A stretch of 10,486 bases of DNA from Prevotella sp. UBA4376 (lineage in GTDB: Bacteria; Bacteroidota; Bacteroidia; Bacteroidales; Bacteroidaceae), in NCBI GenBank assembly GCA_002391185.1, contig DGRY01000185.1:1-10486 (forward strand), written 5' to 3'. The notes beneath the pieces were generated by a model. It saw nothing but the letters and a program-made list of their open reading frames with translations. It had not been told where the DNA came from and did not search any database. This document shows, piece by piece, positions 6,485-10,486 of the stretch. The position numbers and the translations under genes are program-made. Position 1 is the stretch's first letter. Every line of letters starts with the position of its first letter.

Positions 6485-7906
6485 ATGATGGATTTCCTTG
6501 TATATGATGCCAAGGTGGCTGTGCTTATAGCCATGTTTTACATGTTCTATCGCCTGCTGCTACAACGCGACAATCTGCATGTGCTGAATCGTATAGTGCT
6601 TTTAGGTACTGCTGTGCTGTCGTTTGTATTGCCGTTGTGTGTTATCACGCTTCACCAGACAAAGATTGTTTCAAGTGAGCTGATGGCATCGGTAAGCGTG
6701 GGTGAGCCGATGACAGCTGGTATTATAGAGGAAAATGCCGAAACACCGTGGTGGGGCATAGTGCTGTCTGTGGTGTTTGCACTCGGTGTCATCATTACTT
6801 TGACTTATACAATTGTTTCGATATCGAAAGTATGCATACTAATTCGTGGATGCGAGAAGCACCCACAGGACGACGGTACTATTATAGCCGTTGCAGAGGG
6901 TGAAATCTCGCCCTTTAGTTGGATGCGCTATATTGTGCTTTCGCGTAGTGATTACGAGAACCCATGTAGTGCCATCATGATGCATGAGCGCGGACATATA
7001 AAGCGTTACCATTCGCTTGATGTTGTGCTTGTGGATATTCTTACGTCGTTTCAGTGGTTTAATCCTGCTATGTGGATGTTGCGTAGTGATATTCGTGATA
7101 TTCATGAGTATGAAGCTGATGCGGCTGTACTCTCTCAGGGCATCAATGTGCGTCAATATCAATATCTACTTATCCGAAAAGCCATGGTAGCAGGCGGGTA
7201 TTCCGTTGCCAATGGTATTAATCACAGTACCCTTAAACAAAGAATCGCCATGATGCAGAATAAAAAAGAAAATCGTTATAGCTGGCTTAAAGCCCTATAT
7301 GTACTTCCTATAGTTGCCATTTCTCTTGTTGCTACAGCCCGCAATGTTATAGACTATCAGTTGGCAGATAGCAACCAGAAGAAGGTAACCAAGGTTACCA
7401 CTCAAAAGAAGAAAACGGTTTCAGCAAAGGCTACTGTTGCTAAGAAGGATGTTCCTGTAGCATCAGAGGCTGTTAAAGAAGAGATAGTAATAGACGATGA
7501 TCCAAAGGTGTTTGATGTTGTTGAGCAAATGCCACAATACCCAGGTGGTATGGCTGAATTGTTTAAGTATATTACTCAGAATGTGAAATACCCTATCTCT
7601 GCTCAAAATGTTGGGGCCAGTGGAAGGGTGGTTGTACAGTTTATTGTGAATAAGGATGGTTCTGTTTCTGATGTTCATACTGTTTATACTAATATGAGTC
7701 GTCAGGAAACAGAAAAGACTGACGGACAGCCTGAAACACAAGAGAAGGCAAAGCCTACAGAGGAAGAAATTGCTGCTGCCAAAGCCGACCTTGTAAAAGA
7801 GGCTGAACGTGTTGTTACTCTGATGCCAAAGTGGACACCTGGAACGCAAAATGGTGAAACTGTAAGAGTGAAATATAATGTTCCTATCAGCTTTAATCTA
7901 AAGTAA
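6485..7906 (+). CDS. blaR1: BlaR1-like M56 metallopeptidase with C-terminal TonB domain
   Basis: The protein has 473 residues. Hydrophobic segments near 8-26, 34-56, 90-114 and 268-286 suggest four membrane passes. The cytoplasmic loop holds the zinc motif HERGH (167-171) and HEYEAD (207-212), the downstream acidic ligand region of M56 peptidases. Residues ~290-340 are a Lys/Ala/Val-rich periplasmic linker. Residues ~343-473 form a TonB C-terminal domain (VEQMPQYPGGMAEL at its start, MPKWTPGTQNG near its end) in place of the penicillin-binding domain of classical BlaR1. The TonB fold is split by a Gln/Glu/Lys-rich insertion (~402-436). Such M56-TonB fusions next to blaI are common in Bacteroidetes, and their signal is generally unknown. 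Two ATG codons lie in tandem at 6485 and 6488, and either may be used. By family logic it would trigger BlaI cleavage. Confidence 0.9.
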   Translation: MMDFLVYDAKVAVLIAMFYMFYRLLLQRDNLHVLNRIVLLGTAVLSFVLPLCVITLHQTKIVSSELMASVSVGEPMTAGIIEENAETPWWGIVLSVVFALGVIITLTYTIVSISKVCILIRGCEKHPQDDGTIIAVAEGEISPFSWMRYIVLSRSDYENPCSAIMMHERGHIKRYHSLDVVLVDILTSFQWFNPAMWMLRSDIRDIHEYEADAAVLSQGINVRQYQYLLIRKAMVAGGYSVANGINHSTLKQRIAMMQNKKENRYSWLKALYVLPIVAISLVATARNVIDYQLADSNQKKVTKVTTQKKKTVSAKATVAKKDVPVASEAVKEEIVIDDDPKVFDVVEQMPQYPGGMAELFKYITQNVKYPISAQNVGASGRVVVQFIVNKDGSVSDVHTVYTNMSRQETEKTDGQPETQEKAKPTEEEIAAAKADLVKEAERVVTLMPKWTPGTQNGETVRVKYNVPISFNLK

Positions 7907-7910
7907 AATA

Positions 7911-7945
7911 AAAGCGGCGCATGCGCCGCTTTGTTTTGATCTTTT
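7911..7945 (+). terminator. Palindromic terminator after blaR1
   Basis: A perfect 22-bp palindrome (7911-7932, core gcggcgcatgcgccgc) starts four bases after the blaR1 stop and is followed by gttttgatctttt. The GC-rich stem with a T-rich tail fits a rho-independent terminator. It separates blaI-blaR1 from the TPR gene, although read-through is possible. Confidence 0.85.
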
Positions 7946-7999
7946 GGTTGTTTTTGCAAGCGAAACTTGCGAAACAATAATTTGTTATATAAATAGATT

Positions 8000-9088
8000 A
8001 TGCGTTATATTTTTATTTTTCTGATGATTGTAATGCAATCATCTTCTATGTTGTGTGATGCGAAAAAGAAGCAAGAGGCTGTTGATACGTTGAAGATTCT
8101 ATCTTTAAGGGGAGATAGTTGTATAGCTGCGTATAATTATTACCATGCTTCTATTTTCTATAAGCAGGCTTATGATCTGAACTCAAATGTTACTATGGCA
8201 AGAAAGCTTGCTAATGTATATCGAAAAATGGGAAGAAACAAAGAGTGTGCGAGTTTGCTTAGAAGCATACCTTCAGACAGTATTGTATATAATGATATTC
8301 GCTCACTGTATTTCGCCTATAGCAGTATGAGCAACAGAGATTCGCTTTTGTTTTATGGTGATAGTGCTACACATCTAAATCCATACGATAGTGAGATAGT
8401 TGTGTCTATGGCATCGTATTGTAATGATAATAACAAACCGTTACAGGCAGAGAAGATTTGTTCACTTTATTTGTTTAGAGATTCAACCAATATGTTAGTC
8501 TTGCGACAATATGGTTATTCTTCTTATCTATTAGAAGACTATAGTGAAGCATATAAAACATATAAAAAACTTGAAGAAAAAGGATTTGATAACTATGAAT
8601 CGACCTTTATAATGGGTATTTCGCTCGCAAAGCTACATAAGGGTGAATTGGCTTACGATTATCTGGTGCGTGCTGCAACGCATAAGAGTTTTAAGGATTA
8701 TATCTCTTTGCATTATCTGGGCACTCTATGTTTAGAAATGGGAAAGAACGATGAGGCTGTTATCTATCTTTCTCAAGCTATAGAACTGCAGAAACCAGAT
8801 AGTTCCCTGTTGGCTATTCTGTATAAAGAAAAGGCTCAGGCTTATTATAATAAACAAAACTATTATAAGGCAGCAAAGGAATTTGAACAGAGCGCTATAT
8901 ATAACCCTGATGATCCAATCACATACTATAATATCGCTCAGATGTATGGGGCAACAGGCGATAAGAAGAAAGAAAAAGCGAACTACACTATTTTCTTACA
9001 GAAATCTGATTTGTTGAAAGATACTGAAGAGAATAGGGAGTTGATAAAGAGAGTGAAAAAAGGGCTCACCCGTAATTCCCTGTGTTAG
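8000..9088 (+). CDS. Exported tetratricopeptide repeat protein
   Basis: The protein has 362 residues. Residues 1-21 (MRYIFIFLMIVMQSSSMLCDA) look like a signal peptide. The sequence before C19 (SML) is not a proper lipobox, so I favour a soluble periplasmic protein. The rest is helical with several TPR units. The clearest are near 165-195, 234-265 (LHYLGTLCLEMGKNDEAVIY), 273-304 (YKEKAQAYYNKQNYYKAAKE) and 305-335 (ITYYNIAQMYGATGDKKK). Earlier units (40-120) are more degenerate. TPRs form protein-binding solenoids; no enzymatic motif is visible. The gene lies 93 bp after blaR1 and on the same strand, but a strong terminator stands between and I see no good promoter in the gap. It could be a low-level third gene of the operon. 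The C-terminus ends LTRNSLC without a recognisable domain. Confidence 0.85.
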   Translation: MRYIFIFLMIVMQSSSMLCDAKKKQEAVDTLKILSLRGDSCIAAYNYYHASIFYKQAYDLNSNVTMARKLANVYRKMGRNKECASLLRSIPSDSIVYNDIRSLYFAYSSMSNRDSLLFYGDSATHLNPYDSEIVVSMASYCNDNNKPLQAEKICSLYLFRDSTNMLVLRQYGYSSYLLEDYSEAYKTYKKLEEKGFDNYESTFIMGISLAKLHKGELAYDYLVRAATHKSFKDYISLHYLGTLCLEMGKNDEAVIYLSQAIELQKPDSSLLAILYKEKAQAYYNKQNYYKAAKEFEQSAIYNPDDPITYYNIAQMYGATGDKKKEKANYTIFLQKSDLLKDTEENRELIKRVKKGLTRNSLC

Positions 9089-9107
9089 GAAGAAAACCAG
9101 AAGAATG

Positions 9108-9130
9108 TGGAACCAACGGTCACTGACTGA
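9108..9130 (+). repeat. 23-bp direct repeat, left copy
   Basis: tggaaccaacggtcac followed by tgactga. The same 16-base core followed by agaccga occurs at 9744-9766, so the two copies differ at two of 23 positions. Together they bracket the other repeats of this gap. Confidence 0.7.
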
Positions 9131-9213
9131 GTAGATGCTGTCGACATGTCGGTGCAAGCGTAAGACGAAAGAGATAATTATTTGCCCTATGGACAATGAT
9201 GAGTTATTTTTTT

Positions 9214-9262
9214 GAGCTTGCGAGGCTCCCTCCCTGCAGGGGAGGGCGGGGGGAGAGGTTTC
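9214..9262 (+). repeat. GC-rich palindromic intergenic repeat, copy D
   Basis: ccctccc (9228-9234) and gggaggg (9240-9246) form the stem, with loop tgcag. The flanks gagcttgcgagg and cggggggagaggttt match copy A read on the minus strand almost base for base. It lies about 125 bp after the TPR stop. Confidence 0.75.
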
Positions 9263-9265
9263 TAA

Positions 9266-9344
9266 TAATGTTATTTTGCTTACGCAGACGCGAATTATCA
9301 AAAATTAATCGCAAATTATCCTAAATTATATGTTCAATCAAAGA
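9266..9344 (+). repeat. 79-bp direct repeat, first copy
   Basis: It starts taatgttattttgcttacg and ends atgttcaatcaaaga. It is identical to 9590-9668 except for one base (c to a in aattatcctaaatt). It also has an internal echo: gcgaattatc and gcaaattatc about 22 bp apart. Confidence 0.85.
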
Positions 9345-9367
9345 TTTAAGTTTCGCAAGTTTTTTTT

Positions 9368-9526
9368 TATCAAGAATTACAGGAATTTTAGAATTGGGCT
9401 TGCGCCTTTGCGTAATCTTATAATTCTTATGAATCAAATAGAATTTAAAGAACCTCAAGGGCGTAAGCCTAAATTCTCTAATTATTCGAGCAAAGCTCTC
9501 ATCAACTCGTCTCAAATTCTTGATAA
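9368..9526. repeat. AT-rich element with imperfect inverted ends; includes 57-bp repeat copy 2
   Basis: atcaagaatt (9368-9377) is the reverse complement of aattcttgat (9515-9524). Further in, the stretch tagaattgggcttgcgcc (around 9391-9409) pairs imperfectly with ggcgtaagcctaaattct (9459-9477). The right half (9470-9526) is the second copy of the repeat at 3353-3409. The size (~157 bp) and inverted ends recall a MITE or long palindromic repeat, but I see no target duplication. Confidence 0.55.
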
Positions 9527-9589
9527 TATTTTAGAGTAAATATTCACTTGAGAAAGTTCAGTAAATAATTAATAGTGTATAATGAGATG

Positions 9590-9668
9590 TAATGTTATTT
9601 TGCTTACGCAGACGCGAATTATCAAAAATTAATCGCAAATTATCATAAATTATATGTTCAATCAAAGA
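9590..9668 (+). repeat. 79-bp direct repeat, second copy
   Basis: 78 of 79 bases match 9266-9344, with a 324-bp period. After the repeat the two copies diverge at once (tttaag in the first, aaaata in the second), so the boundary is sharp. Confidence 0.85.
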
Positions 9669-9743
9669 AAAATAATTTTCGAAAAATTTACGTCAATTTT
9701 CGGTAATTACACGTTAAGCGAAGCGTAATAAGAATTATTAATT

Positions 9744-9766
9744 TGGAACCAACGGTCACAGACCGA
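9744..9766 (+). repeat. 23-bp direct repeat, right copy
   Basis: tggaaccaacggtcac followed by agaccga, matching 9108-9130 at 21 of 23 positions. A further accaacgg occurs at 9785-9792. Confidence 0.7.
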
Positions 9767-9889
9767 AAGGAAGAAGTTCCTTTGACCAACGGGAATAAAT
9801 AATGAATAATAATTTTAAATTTAATAACTCAACCTCGCACGAGGTGCGACTATTTTGTAATTCCTAATACCAAATTCAAAATTATTATT

Positions 9890-9897
9890 TACCTTTG
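9890..9897 (+). promoter_or_regulatory. Predicted -7 promoter element of the 49-residue gene
   Basis: TACCTTTG followed by CAT is an exact match to the Bacteroidetes -7 consensus TAnnTTTG. It lies 25 bp before the ATG at 9923 and follows a strongly AT-rich stretch. No -33 TTG is seen at 19-21 bp spacing. Confidence 0.6.
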
Positions 9898-9922
9898 CAT
9901 TTGATATTAGTTTTTTAAGGTA

Positions 9923-10072
9923 ATGAATAAGGATTTAAAGAAAGCGATTAATCACTTTTTAGAAAAAGAGAAGCCTTCCAAGGCCACGCTCAATCGTATG
10001 GCTTTGCTTGCTGGCTTTCAAAATTGGGACGAACTTCACGATACCTTTATGGATGGTGATGAGGAAAAATAA
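9923..10072 (+). CDS. Conserved-looking 49-residue protein, helix-turn-helix-like
   Basis: The protein has 49 residues, starts MNKDLKKAINHFLEKEK and ends in the acidic tail DGDEEK. It is highly charged, without signal peptide or membrane segment, so it is probably cytoplasmic. The middle, ATLNRMALLAGFQNWDEL (21-38), looks like a short helix, a glycine turn and a second helix, as in small helix-turn-helix or protein-binding modules. I do not recognise the family. Support for a real gene: an exact -7 element upstream, a purine-rich site (aagg) just before the ATG, even amino-acid composition, and a terminator hairpin starting right at its stop. It converges with rplS. Function unknown. Confidence 0.7.
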   Translation: MNKDLKKAINHFLEKEKPSKATLNRMALLAGFQNWDELHDTFMDGDEEK

Positions 10073-10115
10073 AAAGGGATTCGGCACACGGCTGAATCCC
10101 TTTCTATTTCTTTTC
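10073..10115. terminator. Bidirectional terminator between the small gene and rplS
   Basis: aaagggattc (10073-10082) and gaatcccttt (10094-10103) form a 10-bp perfect stem. It can extend by ggc/gct inside. The plus strand continues ctatttctttt and the minus strand continues ttatttttcc, so either convergent transcript meets a stem followed by a U-rich tail. Confidence 0.8.
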
Positions 10116-10127
10116 TGAGAAACCAAA

Positions 10128-10486
10128 TTATTCTGAAACAACTGGAGTTCTCTTCTCAGCGATACGAGCTTTCTTACCGGTGAGATTGCGCAGGTAGTAC
10201 AACTTAGCGCGACGTACCTTACCACGCTTGTTAACAGTGATGCTGTCAATAGCTGGTGACTCGATAGGGAAGATACGCTCTACACCTACGGTACCTGACA
10301 TCTTACGAACAGTGAAACGCTTCTTGTCACCGTGACCTGAAATCTTGATTACAACACCACGGTACAGCTGAATACGCTGCTTGTTTCCCTCGACGATTTT
10401 GTAAGCGACTGTGATAGTATCACCAGGGCCGAACTCTGGGAACTTCTGGCCGGTTGCAAATGCTTCCTCAGCAACTTTAATTAAAT
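10128..10486 (-). CDS. rplS: 50S ribosomal protein L19, nearly complete
   Basis: The minus strand encodes 118 residues up to a TAA at 10130-10128, beginning [20 protein letters not shown] at the window edge. Only the first few residues (start codon included) are missing. Typical L19 landmarks are [17 protein letters not shown], the RGVVIKISG segment, [24 protein letters not shown] and the basic [18 protein letters not shown] near the end. L19 sits at the interface of the 30S and 50S subunits. The tail [10 protein letters not shown] is a short lineage-specific extension. The promoter and any leader lie outside the window. The gene ends 25 bp from the shared terminator hairpin. Confidence 0.97.
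   Translation of the reverse strand, partial: LIKVAEEAFATGQKFPEFGPGDTITVAYKIVEGNKQRIQLYRGVVIKISGHGDKKRFTVRKMSGTVGVERIFPIESPAIDSITVNKRGKVRRAKLYYLRNLTGKKARIAEKRTPVVSE

Larger units (their letters stand above)
9089..9922. other. Gene-free, repeat-rich region before the small gene
   Basis: No convincing gene is visible. Short ORFs on both strands (for example 9321-9515 and 9330-9539) run through repeated sequence and are probably chance. The stretch contains palindromic repeat copy D, two 79-bp direct repeats, a 57-bp repeat copy, paired 23-bp repeats and two small hairpins: aaaggaa/ttccttt at 9766-9783 and tcgcac/gtgcga at 9835-9849. The last hairpin is followed by tattttg and might be a weak terminator. 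Confidence 0.7.

Noticed and set aside
7463..7849. 128-residue minus-strand ORF inside blaR1
   Set aside because: Antisense shadow of the linker and TonB domain; no independent support.
8996..9301. 101-residue minus-strand ORF over the TPR 3' end
   Set aside because: It runs through palindromic repeat copy D and antisense to the TPR gene; no coding character.
9321..9539. Overlapping small ORFs on both strands (64 and 69 residues)
   Set aside because: They lie within repeated, inverted-repeat DNA that also occurs at 3353-3409 without an ORF; the opposite-strand pair is explained by AT-rich repeat sequence.

Overview
The window looks like a chromosomal segment of a Bacteroidales bacterium, most likely Prevotella or a close relative. 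The evidence is low-GC intergenic DNA, promoter elements of the Bacteroidetes type (TAnnTTTG at -7), a secreted GH9 glycanase, a BlaI repressor paired with an M56/TonB-fusion sensor, and many dispersed intergenic repeats. This assignment rests on gene content, not on a database search.

Layout, left to right. (1) 1-429: C-terminal end of an ABC-F ATPase (+). (2) 605-3136: a complete secreted GH9 glycoside hydrolase (-). Its last codons lie in a perfect 26-bp inverted repeat that continues past the stop. (3) 3558-3933: a short lipoprotein gene (+) broken by one extra A in a 7-A run. (4) 3934-4845: a gene-free stretch of nested palindromes, short degenerate repeats and a strong terminator. (5) 4846-5700: an exported two-domain CbiX-type chelatase-like protein (-), with a recognisable promoter and terminator. 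(6) 6083-7906: blaI and a blaR1-like gene (+). They are preceded by two 17-bp palindromes, 23 bp apart, over the predicted promoter, and followed by a palindromic terminator. (7) 8000-9088: an exported TPR protein (+). (8) 9089-9922: a second repeat-rich stretch with direct repeats of 79 and 23 bp. (9) 9923-10072: a 49-residue protein gene (+) with a near-ideal -7 element. (10) 10128-10486: rplS, ribosomal protein L19 (-), nearly complete. The small gene and rplS converge on one hairpin that can terminate both.

Functional links. The clearest unit is blaI-blaR1, possibly with the TPR gene: a cytoplasmic repressor, a membrane metalloprotease sensor with a periplasmic TonB-like C-terminus, and a periplasmic TPR protein. 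The paired palindromes are the natural candidate for the BlaI operator. The other genes look like independent units. At least four copies of a GC-rich palindromic repeat are scattered between the genes, together with AT-rich modules shared between distant gaps.

I found no CRISPR array, tRNA, rRNA, transposase or phage gene. The most unusual signals are the paired operator palindromes, the mirrored 3' end of the GH9 gene, the frameshifted lipoprotein, the exported chelatase and the repeat architecture. None by itself proves a new system.
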